A stretch of 64,000 bases of DNA from contig JAJSPD010000085.1 in NCBI GenBank assembly GCA_021307315.1, positions 62,001-126,000 on the forward strand, given 5' to 3'. Under the pieces are notes generated by a model, which did not search any database, was not told the DNA's origin, and worked only from the letters and a program-made list of their open reading frames with translations. Positions 21,527-32,034 of this stretch are shown piece by piece. Each line of letters begins with the position of its first letter. Position 1 is the first letter of the stretch. Source of the stretch: Bisporella sp. PMI_857. Taxonomy: Eukaryota > Ascomycota > Leotiomycetes > Helotiales > Helotiaceae. Position numbers and translations under genes: made by a program.

Positions 21527-24500
21527 TCACCACTCGGCGCCTTCCTTTAGTAGCAGCTCAACGATCTTCTCGTGGCCTCCGGCTGATGCTACCTGCAGCG
21601 CGCTGCCGTAGTTTTCACTTTGAGCGTTGATGTCACGGTCCCAGATATCACGTGCACAACCATCTGGCATTCACTGCCAGATGTCGCGCCACAACTGCGA
21701 ACGCTCATTGGTTCGCCTGGCTAGGACCCTGGAACTGGTCAAGGTTACATAAGGGCAGTTCCAGCAGTGGTTACACCTTTTCTCTTTAGTTTAGAATTTT
21801 CGTATTTGATACCTTACAAACAGCTATCACAAGCGCCTGTATTGGGATCGTGACAGTTGATGTCAGCGCTGTCCTTAAGCAGCAGCTTAACGATCTTCTC
21901 GTAGCTTTTAGCCGATGCTGCTTGCAGCGCGCCGCCGTAGTGTCCATTTTGAGCATTGATGTCAGCGCCGTTTTTAAGCAGCAGCTTAACGATTTCCTCG
22001 TGGTTTCTAGCTGATGCTGCTTGCAGCGCACTGCCGTGGTGCCCACCTTGGGCGTTGACGTCAGCGCCGTTTTGAAGCAGCAGCTCGACGATCTTTTTGT
22101 GGCCCTCAACTGATGCTGCTTGCAGCGCGCTGCCGTAGTGTCCACTTTGAGCATTGATGTTAGCGCCGTCTTCAAGCAGCAGCTCAACGATTTCCTCGTG
22201 ATTTCTAGCTGATGCTGCTTGCAGCGCACTGCCGTGGTGTCCACCTTTGGCGTTGACGTCAGCGCCGTTTTGAAGCAGCAGCTTAACGATCTTCTCGCGG
22301 CCTTTGGCTGATGCTCCCTGTAGCGCGCTGCCGTAGTATTTACTTTGCGCGTTGATATCAGCGCCGTTTTGAAGCAGCAGCTCAACGATCTTCTCGTGGC
22401 TTTCGGCCGATGCTACCTGCAGCGCGTTGCCGTAGTATTCACTTCGCGCGTTGACGTCAGCGCCGTTTTTAAGTAGGAGCTCAACGATTTTCTCGTGGGC
22501 TTCGGCTGATGCTGCTTGCAGCGCGTTGCCGTGGTGTCTACTTTGTAGGTTGACATCAGCACTGTTTTTAAGCAGCAACTTAACAACCTTCTTGTGGCCT
22601 TTAGTTGATGCTGCTTGCAGCGCACTGCCGTGGTGTCCACTTTGCGCGTTGACGTCGGCGCCGTCTTTAAGCAGCAGCTCAACAATCTTCTCGTGGCCTC
22701 CGGCTGATGCTCCCTGTAGCGCGCTGCCGTGGTATTCACTTTGCGCGTTGATGTCAGCGCCGTTTTGAAGCAGCAGCTTAACGATCTTCTCGTGACCTCC
22801 GGCTGATGCTCCCTGTAGCGCGCTGCCGTAGTATTCATTTTGCGCGTTGATGTCAGCGCCGTTTTTAAGCAGCAGCTTAACGATCTTCTCGTGGCCTTCG
22901 GCTGATGCAGCTTGCAGCGAGCTGCTGTAGTATCCACTTTGCACGTTGACATTAGCGCCGTTTTTAAGTAGGAGCTCAACGATCTTCTCGTGGCCTTTAG
23001 CTGATGCTGCTTGCAGTGCACTGCCGTAGTATCCACCTTGCGCGTTGGTGTCAGCGCCATTTTTAAGCAGCAGCTCAACGACCTTCTCATGGCCACCGGC
23101 CGATGCAGCTTGCAGCGAGCTGCCGTAGTATTCACTTTGCGCGTTGACGTCAGCGCCTTGACTCAGTATGTACCGTGCCGCATTTACCAAACCCCCAAAG
23201 GATGCGTAATATAACGCTGGAGCTGGGTTCTCTCGTGCCTTGACTGGTTCATCATGCCATGGCCAATCTGGTCGGTAGAGGCTGTAGCAATTCCTATAGG
23301 CGCTTCTGTGATGACAGAATAATTCCTTGATGAAATGCTGTAGTTTTCTGTCCTCACCTTTAGCCATTGCAGCGTTGTCCATCCAGTACATTGCCGAATA
23401 CTGGGCAAACGGAAATTTCTCTCTGATCTTATTTAATGGAATGTCCTGATCCAAATGCAACAAATATGCAAGGCACACAGTTGCAATTGATGCCTTGGCA
23501 GCAGCCTCCTGATAGGCTTGCGCGATCTTTTCGTCAAGCTTGCCTGACATCAAGTATTCCTTGACTGAGAAATGCGCCAACTTAAGCTCCATATGCTTGT
23601 CATCCTTATCATTGGAATGGCTATCTGGGGACACCAAGACCACCAAGCTTGAACAGTAGCGAGAGATCTCCCGAGGATCTGGCATCCTATATTTTAGATT
23701 AAAGTATTGAGTCTCTTCAGTATCTACCACAATTGCGTCAACGGCCTCCTCGATTGTTAATGGCCGCTTGGAGTATGTTAAGAATTGAAGAATTCTTGTA
23801 GCATTCTGCTTGTGTTCATCAGGGATACCATGCAAAATCTTGGCGTAGGTTTCTCCCAACGTCTTCGGGAGGCATACGAGAGCATTTTGGAGGCTGCGAT
23901 ACTCTAGGCAATTTTCCAGCGCATCAAGCTGACATGCAGCCCATCGAAACCTGTCAAAGCTTAACATTTCTTGCCGACAATGGATCAATAATAAATTGTT
24001 TGGTCTTACATTCCGTCTGCCTTTTCCATAAGTCGGGTCTCAATCTCATTTTGGACTGCTAGGTTTGACCGCCATCTCTTAAGGCCATTATCCTCTCGAA
24101 TTCTCGTGCGAACGTACGCACGGATATCACCACTAATGTGGCTGTTCTGAATAGGTACTATGTTATTATAAGCAAACTCTCTTATTGTGGATTCGATATC
24201 CTGATCTGGCCGACTTGTCACAAGGAGGTGGACGTTCCTTTGTTCCGGATCCGGGAGGTCTCTTATCCACGAGAGTAATCCTTCTGTAGGGCCCCCTTTT
24301 CTTGAGGTACATTCGTCAAGGGCATCTAGAACAATCCAGACTTCTTTAACCTGTCCTATCATTTGCAAGATAACCTTACATAGTGATTCACGGGTTGGAC
24401 GTTCATGTCCGTTTTTACAAGACGAGAAGAGCAGATCCAATTGTTTCTGAATATCCTCATACTCGCAGTAAAGCTGGCAAATGAGGGATCGGATCATGCT

Positions 24501-26048
24501 CTCAAGCGTCTGCTTGCCTATATCGTTGAAGTCGAAGTAGAAGTAGAGGAGAGGCTGACAGGAAAGGGTTCCCTTAAGCTCTCTAATGATTGTGGAGCTT
24601 AGAATTGTCTTCCCACACCCAGGGATGCCGTTTAGCCATAAGACGGAGTTTCGCAGTGTCTTCCATTTTGCGAACACTTCCTCCCGTAAGAACCAAGAAC
24701 CTGACCCCTCCTGACGTCGCTGTGACGCTGTGTCGTAATTTGTTGACGGATCTGGTGGATCTAGCCACTTGATGATTTCGCGTTGATGATTATTAAGAAT
24801 CAGTCTGTCAACACCATTTCTTGTCTCTTTTATACCGTCAAGAACTGCATGTATTATTAGAGACTTGCTGTCTACTCAACTCAGAAATAGCTAACCTAGG
24901 CCTAGTATGTCTTTTACTGGGCGTTCTCTGTCAACATCACTTGGCTGTACATATTCCAAAAGTTCCTTTGCACACGCTGCAGCTGTAGCTGCAGCGTGTT
25001 CCTGCCAATCCTTGTTCTTTTGTGAGTCGGCATAATCACAGATACCTCGAATAACAATGCACGGAAAGTCGTTCATCAGTCCTGCCGCCTCCATTTCGAC
25101 GCACAACAAGTTCCCGCCAAGACACTGGTTGAGTCCGTCACGAACCTTGGCGTCCTTGATAACTTGGTTACCGGATGCGATTAGGCCATAGTGAACGCGC
25201 ATGTTCCTTGCCCTGTTCTGCTCTCCACCAATAGCCCTGCTCCCTGCGTTGTTCGTCACTTGCTCAGCCTCATGGCTCATAGGAGTAAACACCGACCAGC
25301 CTAGAAGGTAACTGAGTAGTGCCAGGATCTTCTCCCAGAGTATTAAGAATATGGCTTGCCAGCTCCTCTGGCTACGATGACAATTGTTAGGTACGGACAA
25401 AGGGTCCTTGAGGGAGTCAGACAAGATATACTTAGGTACCAGATTTGGCCAGTTCTTTTTTAGATCATCCAGGTATCTAGGGACCTTAGACCCATTCATG
25501 TCGTGGGCACTCTCCAATTTTGTTAACGCTGTCAGCAGTGCGCTTGGCGGATTGTTTAGCGCACCAGTTCTTATGAATTTCCCACCTTCTTCTGTCTTGC
25601 CAAGATCCCACTGGACCACCCCAGGATACTGGTAGTCCGGGCTACTGATCACAACGTCGCCGAGTCTAACATTAGGTGGAATACCGCCGCCAATGCCAAC
25701 CATGAGGCCGAATTTGATGGATGGAAAAGTACCGACCATTCGGGCCGCGACAGTCGCTGCTGAATTATTGCCGTACTTGCCTTTCGGCAGACAGGCTATG
25801 ACGACCTTATGGTTGCGGACTGACCCAAGGGTATATGCGTTGTGGTCGTTTGGTGGCTTGGGGAGATCTGGATCTCTTTGGTCTAGCATGGCCATCGCCG
25901 CGGTCTGCTCCTTAGGCAGCGCGCAGATCCACCCCACAGTGTAGTCATTATGGATGAACTTAGTCGAATGAGATGACTTGTCCGCCTTCCTCGTGGTCTC
26001 GCTAGACACAGGTTCTTCCTTCTCGATCTCGCCATCCTTCTCCGACAT
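21527..26048 (-). CDS. NLR: PNP-NACHT-ankyrin protein, 3 exons, C-terminus altered by LTR
   Basis: Exons are 26048-24896, 24844-24010 and 23950 to the stop. Introns are 24895-24845 (51 nt, GTTAGC, CTAAT, TGCAG) and 24009-23951 (GTAAGA...TGACAG). Phases join, giving 1374 aa with the present stop at 21814-21816. Residues about 35-380 form a PNP/UDP-phosphorylase-type domain (GLMVGIGGGIPP, LGDVVISSPDY, CVEMEAAGL, IRGICDYADS), known as an N-terminal effector of fungal NLRs. The NACHT NTPase follows with Walker A GIPGCGKTILSS and Walker B VWIVLDALDEC, then a winged helix and 13 full 33-residue ankyrin units plus a degenerate first one. A family-G solo LTR (21631-21855) interrupts the 14th unit. 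The pre-insertion stop is TGA at 21527-21529 (KEGAEW end). The rest of the gene is intact. A role in non-self recognition is inferred from architecture. Confidence 0.87.
21631..21855 (+). mobile_element. Solo LTR, family G, TSD GTTGA, inside ankyrin array
   Basis: TGTCACGGTCCCAG to GGGATCGTGACA with exact GTTGA duplications (21626-21630 and 21856-21860). The target GTTGATGTCAGCGCC is the conserved start of an ankyrin unit. On the gene strand the LTR adds about 13 new codons and a stop, replacing the last ankyrin unit. It contains a CATCTGGCA/TGCCAGATG hairpin. Confidence 0.9.
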
Positions 26049-26829
26049 CTTTGAATTGTTCAGCGTGGAGGTTCAGGTCGGAAAGTATTGCTCGGATGAT
26101 AGGGGCTGGCAGCGCTTCATCGATCGCTTTCCACAAAGAGGCTTGCTGAGAGAATTTTTTTTTTTAAAAAAAATGACGATACATCCAAACAAAAAGGTAG
26201 TCTCAATACATAGGGCCCGACATTCGCTGTGCGGCGTTACCCTTGTTAGCATGCATCTGGCAGAAACATATAGTCAGCGACACTTACAGATCGAACTGTC
26301 ATGTAGATGGGAGCGGAACATTAGGCCTTTGGATTCAGCCTTCGGCTTTAAAATCTAGCGAGGTAAGCTGACTGCAGCCCCAGCCAACATTTGCCACGTC
26401 AATTTGCATGTACAAAGGTATGGATATAATCAGGCACAGAATATCCAACAGAAGGTAAGGACAAATGGTGGCTGTTTTGATAATGAAAAGATTGAGCACA
26501 ATCTCAAAGGCGGGGTTCCAGCGGGACTGCACGTGCTGAAGAACATTACTGTACTACAAAGTTGAACGGCTTCCGTTATCGATGCAACGCAAGAGCTACC
26601 CTGGTTGAGCTAAGATGAATTAGGTAAAGTTCTGCTAGGCGCTCTAGAGGTCGCAGGAACAAAGTTGTGTTGCGCGCAAATAACTGGAAGTTGATTGTGC
26701 GAGCGACTGTATGTGTGTACGTATCTGCTGGCTGTTGTACTACATAACACAAGATCCATATTTTGAATCTGGCTAGTTTACAAAGGTACCAATCAGTAGA
26801 TGCGGTCGCATAGTGTCGGCGCCAAAATT
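26049..26829. other. Upstream region of the PNP-NLR, no gene seen
   Basis: AT-rich, with a T/A homopolymer stretch near 26156-26172. It presumably holds the promoter of the NLR on the minus strand. No other coding signal is recognised. Confidence 0.4.
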
Positions 26830-26900
26830 GGCTGACAGGGTCCGTGCTCAGAATTTTTTTAAGGGTAACAGAGGAAACCGATTTTGCAAGCGACTGTAGT
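26830..26900 (-). repeat. Right member of an inverted repeat flanking the PNP-NACHT-ANK gene
   Basis: 'ctcagaattttttt' to 'ttgcaagcgactgta' is the imperfect reverse complement of 20893-20960. See the left member and the finding on this pair. Confidence 0.45.
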
Positions 26901-27032
26901 ACAGTTATGTGGAGCAGGGATATACAGGCACGAGAAGCAGTGGTAAATTACCAGAGCATTTGCAAGTTCGTGTAATTGTTATGTATTGATCATTGCATAG
27001 TATATTTGCAATGCGAGAGTCCATATCATGGT

Positions 27033-27216
27033 TGTCAAGGTTATCACGTGACCAGCTCGCGTGTGTTCCCTAATTGGGACTAGTAGTGCCTGGCCTGAGA
27101 GCCAGACTTAGTTTGAGAGTTTTTTCCAGAGCTCCACCTCTTCCCTTAGTTTGGCATTTTCGTATTGAAGCACCTACAACCCGCCCTTCCAGGCATATAG
27201 GACCGTGTTCATGACA
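27033..27216 (+). mobile_element. Solo LTR, family K, TSD ATGGT
   Basis: TGTCAAGGTTATCACG to GTGTTCATGACA with exact ATGGT duplications (27028-27032 and 27217-27221). It matches 11329-11509. Confidence 0.87.
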
Positions 27217-27366
27217 ATGGTCGCCGCGACAACTAATCCCAAAAAACTTAAGTCATAAGCCTATCTTCACAGCTTCTGCTTCAATAGATGCCTTCTTCTT
27301 TTCATGCTCAACTAATAATTTGTTTTTTACCTCATTATATAATAGCGTTTCCTTCGCAGACAGCCT

Positions 27367-28541
27367 TTAAATTGTTCCATCGCAATCGACATCATGCCAA
27401 GTTTCCCAAAACTCAATCAGATCCCAAGTCATGCTGTCTTCTGTCGCATATCTCTATTCCTCGAATTCTTCGTAATCTAGGAAAATGTCGATATCTGAAA
27501 GCCACCAATCGTATAAACTAGTGTCGGTTCCATCATCCAGGTCGCCAAAAAAATGGAAGTCAACTATTCCAGCATGCCTATACGCATAATTAAGCCAACC
27601 ACGTCGTCATTCACAATCTTCGCCCGTATACAGTCATGGAAAAGCTGGTGAGCGATCCAGTCCAGAGGGTCTCTGGCTCCAAACTTTTGCGTAAAGACAC
27701 CTGGGGTAGCGCCCATTTCCCAGAGGGTATGTTGCTGGAGTTCTCTCGCGGTATAGCATCGTACTTCCCTAGTGGATCGTACTTCCAGAGCGGATGGTTG
27801 TAAAAAGTAATGCTCTTGAATCTCACGCTTCATTAAGGCTGCAATGAGACCTCATGCAGCACATACTTCTCAGGTATAGCCTACTCAAAAACAGCCTCGT
27901 AAGAGAATGTTTTGGGGGTTTGGGAGTTCGCATCTTTCTGCCAACTCTTTTGCGGAACGGATTCGGGTAACAATTTCATTTATGGCAGGTGGGACCCCTA
28001 TGGAAGCGATCCAAATGCCTGTTGACGACCCGCTATCCTTATAGTGCTTGTCAAAAGCACGCTCCAGAGTGTCGACGATGCGAACACTGCCTGACACTAA
28101 GGTGTAGAAATAGAAGAATAGAGTCACGTGGCCTTCAGAGAGTATGGGGTAAACAAGTCAATTGCTGAAGGTTGTAGAACCTAAACTACAGGAGAGAATC
28201 CCTCTACTTATAGAGGTGTGATACTCATACGTGAGTATCACATACGTAACGCACACGTCAGTAGATTCATCATCAGAGGCAAAAGTACGTATGCATCTTG
28301 CGCAAGCATACCTACAACATCCTCAATAGGCTAGGTATGATCCTTAGACCTAGCCCGTTCAACATAAGGCCGTGGGCTCTGGATTCCACGGGTGCCACTG
28401 ATTCCATTGTTTGGTATGATTTCGGAACTCTTGAAGGAGGGCTGTGTCGGATAATGGATCGCCTTTCGGCCCCTTGTCAGAGACGAGTTGCCCAGCACGT
28501 CTGGTGGAGTATGCTCGAGTATATATCGTGCGATTAGCCAT
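27367..28541 (-). pseudogene. Decayed gene of unknown function, split in frame by an LTR
   Basis: Reads MANRTIYTRAYSTRRAGQLV from 28541 and ends ...NPEPTAL at the LTR. After removal of the family-I LTR it continues in frame as VSGSVRIVDTLERAFDKHY and IWIASIGVPPAINEI. A frameshift and a TAG stop near 27880 precede IPEKYVLHEVSL, then EVRSTREVRCYTAREL and FGARDPLDWIAHQLFHDC. The tail (27560-27367) is acidic and Trp-rich with a further stop. I recognise the style of a Pleosporales protein family with an 'F-E-W-IP-x-YV' block (possibly DUF7587-like, low confidence) but can assign no function. Confidence 0.6.
28103..28364 (-). mobile_element. Solo LTR, family I, TSD TAAGG
   Basis: On the minus strand TGTTGAACGGG to TTCTATTTCTACA, with exact TAAGG duplications (28098-28102 and 28365-28369). 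It contains a near-palindrome 'gatactcatacgtgagtatc'. LTR plus one duplication is 267 bp (89 codons), so the host frame was not shifted. Confidence 0.87.
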
Positions 28542-28580
28542 GGCTGGGCTATCAGGCGCATCACAAGGAGTGATGATGAC

Positions 28581-28762
28581 TGTCGGAATACTTACTACGT
28601 AGCAAAAGGCGTAGTAGCTATGACTACGCTCTTGCTGGTGTGGTTTTGATATTCGTTGATTCTTCTAAGCTACGGCCTATTGCCAGGTAGTTATATAGAT
28701 GGTAGAGGACCCACAATCCTTGCGATATGGAACGCATGAAACTATGTACATGCATTCCAACA
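28581..28762 (+). mobile_element. Solo LTR, family H, TSD ATGAC
   Basis: TGTCGGAATACT to GCATTCCAACA with exact ATGAC duplications (28576-28580 and 28763-28767). It is 182 bp, the same length as the 21267 copy, in the opposite orientation. Confidence 0.88.
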
Positions 28763-28949
28763 ATGACTTTCGTGTGAAGAAAGAGCTGGTGGCCACAGCA
28801 GACTCGGCATCGGATGCGATATTGGCTGTCTGGTCATCAGTGGGTTATCCTTAAGTCACTTTGCAACTTACTGTTGATTATGTGTTCCGGGTATCTGCTA
28901 CCGTGAGGCAGCAAGTAGGCAATGAAGTCCTCAAACAAATCACTATCTG

Positions 28950-29780
28950 TTGATTCTTGGTATACTCACCTTAGCATAATACCATCTTGAGCATATGCAG
29001 GAAGAATGTGCCATCTTTTTCCGCGACCGAACTTTGTGACCAGGACTGGGAAGACTCTTTCGGAGACCACCCCCAGCGCTTATGCCCAGTTCTTCCATCG
29101 CAGCTAGACTTATCAACAAAAACAAGCTGGTGAAGACTTGTACTACAATATTTGGTGTAAATAGTGATCTCGAAAGTCAGCATTTCGTTGTTGTGCGATG
29201 CGATGGATCGTTGTTCTTGTTCAGGCCATTGATCGCAAAGTTCGACTGATCGATCTTTCTTGTTGAACAGGCTAGGTCTAAGGATCATACCTAGCCTATT
29301 GGGGAAAGTTGTAGGTTGCTTGCGCAAGACATATACGTATTTTGACTTCGATGATGAATCTACTAACGTATGCGTCACGTCGTATGTGATACTCACACGT
29401 GAGTATCACATCTCTATAAGTAGAGAGATTCCTTCCAGTAGTTCATGGTCCTATAACTTTCAGCAATTGACTCGTTTTACCCCATACTCTCTGAAGGCCA
29501 CGTGACTCTCTTCTTCTATGTCAATATTTCTGATACTTTTATACGAAACTTACGATAGAAGAAATCTGCCATTTCGCATCGATACAGGTAGAGCCGTTTG
29601 GTTAGTTTATTAACAAGGGGGTTTTGCATCAGCATTATAATACAGCTACGACGGCCGATCCGGTCTGTTCTTGGGGTAGACATTTCGAAATGTTGTCTCT
29701 TTAAACGGATTCTCTGGACGGCGCGCATGGAGCAAGAGGCTTCTGAGGCTATTAGCTTAGTCTCAAACCCTTCTTTTAGT
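28950..29780 (-). pseudogene. DDE_3-type transposase relic split by an LTR
   Basis: The N-terminal piece (29728-29527) has NPLVNKLTKRLYLY, EMADFFYRKFRIKVSE, the helix-turn-helix region of a common fungal Tc1-like transposase. After the family-I LTR the frame continues (29260-28971) with HQLVFVDKSSCDGRTGHK, RWGWSPK and the SVAEKDGTFFLHMLKMVL region, corresponding to the first catalytic Asp block (usually FVDESG). Stops and E-to-K type changes mark decay. The C-terminal catalytic part is not seen. Confidence 0.68.
29261..29526 (+). mobile_element. Solo LTR, family I, TSD TTTCT
   Basis: TGTTGAACAGGC to CTTCTATGTCAATA (last bases decayed from ACA) with exact TTTCT duplications (29256-29260 and 29527-29531). 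It is inverted relative to the 28103 copy and disrupts the DDE_3 transposase. Confidence 0.82.
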
Positions 29781-29972
29781 AGAATTTCGATTTAAATATG
29801 CTGTGCAGCATCCAGTCGCGGTGCTATGGTCACGGCTGATGTGAAAGCGGCTGACTCTGGCGGGTTGGAAAAGTGGAAGGGAGGCCATTGCCAATTCTGC
29901 CTTAAGTACTGTACCTCCCTGTTACAAGCCACACAAGCCACAGGCCCACTCGGCCCGGCCCGTCCCTCAGTA

Positions 29973-31325
29973 CAAGGGGGTATCATGAACGGGCTGCGCC
30001 CCCCCTTGTCAGAACATCAAAAATCAAGAGAATCACATCAAGACGCGACGCAAATGCCCCCATTTTCTTAGCAATTGTGTCCATAGCAAATGCAAGCAAT
30101 ATGTAATTGATTTTACCACTTTGTATGCCCCCCTCTAGCATCAATAACAGCCTGAACTCTCTCTGGCATCTCCTTTATGTAGTGTACAAAGTCTTCAAGT
30201 TGCAACGCTGCCCATTCTTCTTCTAAAAACCGACGTACTTCTTCTTCTGAATGTGGAAATCTCTTTCTTATCCTGTGCTTTAGCAAACGCCACACGTTTT
30301 CGATAGGATTGAGATCTGGAGAATTAGCTGGCCAAGTCATATGGTTTATCACGCCGTAATACGCGTGATACGCTTTTGTAAGCTTGGCCTTATGAATTGA
30401 AGCGTTATCTTCTATCAAAATAGCTCTGAAATAGCCTCCTTCATGCTTCATTTCCCTGATATGACTGTATATGCCAGGAAGCACGCATTTAGAATAGACT
30501 TCTGCAGTAACAGTGTTCCATTCTTTCTCGAACACAAGCAAAGGACCTTTTGTTGTACCAGAAATACACCCGTGTGCCATCCAAGCTTTATATTTGCGAA
30601 ATTTTGGAACCAAGCAACTGTCAACGTGTTTTTCTTCTGCTCGACGTGTCACGTAAATAGATCCAAAGCCTCCGGCTCGAAAAGCAGCTTCATCGGTCCA
30701 TAAAACGCGTTGCCACATATCAAAAGTCCAATCTTTGTGTTTTAATGCCCAATCAAGACGTACTCTTTGTTGTGCTTCAGTCAAAAGAGGCTTTTCAGCA
30801 GCGACTCGACGGTGATACCCTTCTTTGTCGAAAGCTCGAAATAATGTTCGTTGGCATGCTTGTATTCCTTCCAAAGCTGCAATTTCTTCGTACGACATTC
30901 TTCGATGAAACGCGTTTGTTGTAGCTCTTGCAATTAGCCGCTTTCTTTTGCGTGTTGACAGTTTAAATGGTCGGCCTGCAGGCTTGCGAGGAGTAGTATA
31001 TTGATCTCGAATACAACTGCGAACAGTGCTTTCTGCAAGCTTAAAATGAGAAGCTATTCGACGGCGTGGCCAGTGAGCATCATTGTAAAGAGTGAGGATT
31101 TTAACGCGTTCTTCTTTGCTTAGTCGCTGGCCGGAAGGGCGATTCGAATCGCGAAAGGACTTGCGATTATAGTGTTTACCGGGCATATTGCTTGCATTTG
31201 CTTTGGACACAATTGCTAAGAAAATGGGGGCATTTGCGTCGCGTCTTGATGTGATTCTCTTGATTTTTGATGTTCTGACAAGGGGGGGGGGGGGGGGGGC
31301 GCAGCCCGTTCATGATACCCCCTTG
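29973..31325 (-). mobile_element. Tc1/mariner element, apparently intact
   Basis: The 1353-bp element is flanked by TA (29971-29972 and 31326-31327). Terminal inverted repeats of about 130 bp start CAAGGGGGTATCATGAACGG. They are near-identical except for a C-tract (7 versus 18 C/G, 31282-31299) and about one substitution. They reach up to the stop and start codons of the single ORF, making a very compact element. Lack of decay suggests recent arrival. Confidence 0.9.
30113..31186 (-). CDS. Tc1/mariner transposase (357 aa), intact
   Basis: Start chosen at ATG 31186 (MPGKHYNRKS); eight upstream in-frame codons have only GTG as a possible start and lie in the inverted repeat. An N-terminal bipartite helix-turn-helix (LSKEERVKILTLYNDAHWP, then AGRPFKLSTRKRKRLI) precedes the catalytic core. 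First Asp is in VLWTDEAAF, second in ILIEDNASIHKA, and Glu in SPDLNPIENVW. I count 35 residues between the second Asp and the Glu. There are no stops or frameshifts. The enzyme would cut and paste the surrounding element at TA sites. It could mobilise related defective copies, but none was seen in this window. Confidence 0.9.
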   Translation of the reverse strand: MPGKHYNRKSFRDSNRPSGQRLSKEERVKILTLYNDAHWPRRRIASHFKLAESTVRSCIRDQYTTPRKPAGRPFKLSTRKRKRLIARATTNAFHRRMSYEEIAALEGIQACQRTLFRAFDKEGYHRRVAAEKPLLTEAQQRVRLDWALKHKDWTFDMWQRVLWTDEAAFRAGGFGSIYVTRRAEEKHVDSCLVPKFRKYKAWMAHGCISGTTKGPLLVFEKEWNTVTAEVYSKCVLPGIYSHIREMKHEGGYFRAILIEDNASIHKAKLTKAYHAYYGVINHMTWPANSPDLNPIENVWRLLKHRIRKRFPHSEEEVRRFLEEEWAALQLEDFVHYIKEMPERVQAVIDARGGHTKW

Positions 31326-31337
31326 TATTAAAAAAGT

Positions 31338-31620
31338 GGCGAGTGATACACGACCTCCCCCCTTGTCATCTTCAACTTTCAACTTCAACTTCAACTTTTT
31401 GCTACAATATACTCTAATATGGGGGGTCGGACACCCCCCAAACCCCCCGAAACTAACCCTAACCCTAACCGTTGACTTTATTTACTTAGCAGTTGAAATT
31501 GTAACTTTTTTTTTAAAAAATAATCACATGACACTTTGCAAAATCATAAGAAAACTGGGGAAAGACAAGGGGGGGGGGAGGTCGTGTAGTAAGCAGGGGG
31601 GAGGTCGTGTATCACTCGCC
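31338..31620. mobile_element. MULE-related MITE carrying telomere-like repeats
   Basis: The 283-bp element has inverted ends GGCGAGTGATACACGACC and 8-bp duplications AAAAAAGT (31330-31337 and 31621-31628). Its ends resemble those of the large MULE next to it (GGCGGATGATACACG). The interior has short 'caacttcaactt' tandem units, G/C homopolymers, and a CCCTAACCCTAACC tract at about 31449-31464. Confidence 0.8.
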
Positions 31621-32034
31621 AAAAAAGTTAACTAAACATCTAGTGACACGCAATTCGCCTTTTATAGGCGGATGATACACGTGCCCCCCCCTTTGTTCCA
31701 CGTGCCCCCCCCCCCCCCCCCTCTTAGAAATGGTTTTCTGCCACCAATCATCAAATTTGTATGGAAGGCGCACTAAAAAAAAAAGCTGAAGTGAAGAAAG
31801 CTTTGTATTAAAAAGGGTTTGGCAAAGTAGATACATTAAATCGTGTACTAGTAAAAGCGTGACAATTGGCTTTGGAATTCAGCCGCGTATTGTGTTGCAG
31901 GCACTCACTCATCGGCTTGCAGCAGCCTTTCTTCGATTTGAGTGTGATTTGAGTAGTTTTGACTGCTGTAGAATGAGTCGAAAGCTGGCGGTTGATAAGG
32001 TGGGATATATGGTATTTGAGGTTGATCAGGTGGT

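Noticed and set aside
21786..23135. Long open frames overlapping the ankyrin array in another minus-strand frame (from 23135 and 22385)
   Set aside because: They are repeat-driven shadows of the real ankyrin frame; Cys/Thr/Lys-rich periodic sequence with no domain.
21860..23170. Regularly spaced near-identical units that look like a CRISPR array
   Set aside because: Unit length is 99 bp and the sequence is coding ankyrin repeats on the minus strand; there are no spacers.
31447..31466. CCCTAA repeats as a sign of a chromosome end
   Set aside because: Only about two and a half units, inside a MITE with target duplications and flanked by transposons on both sides.
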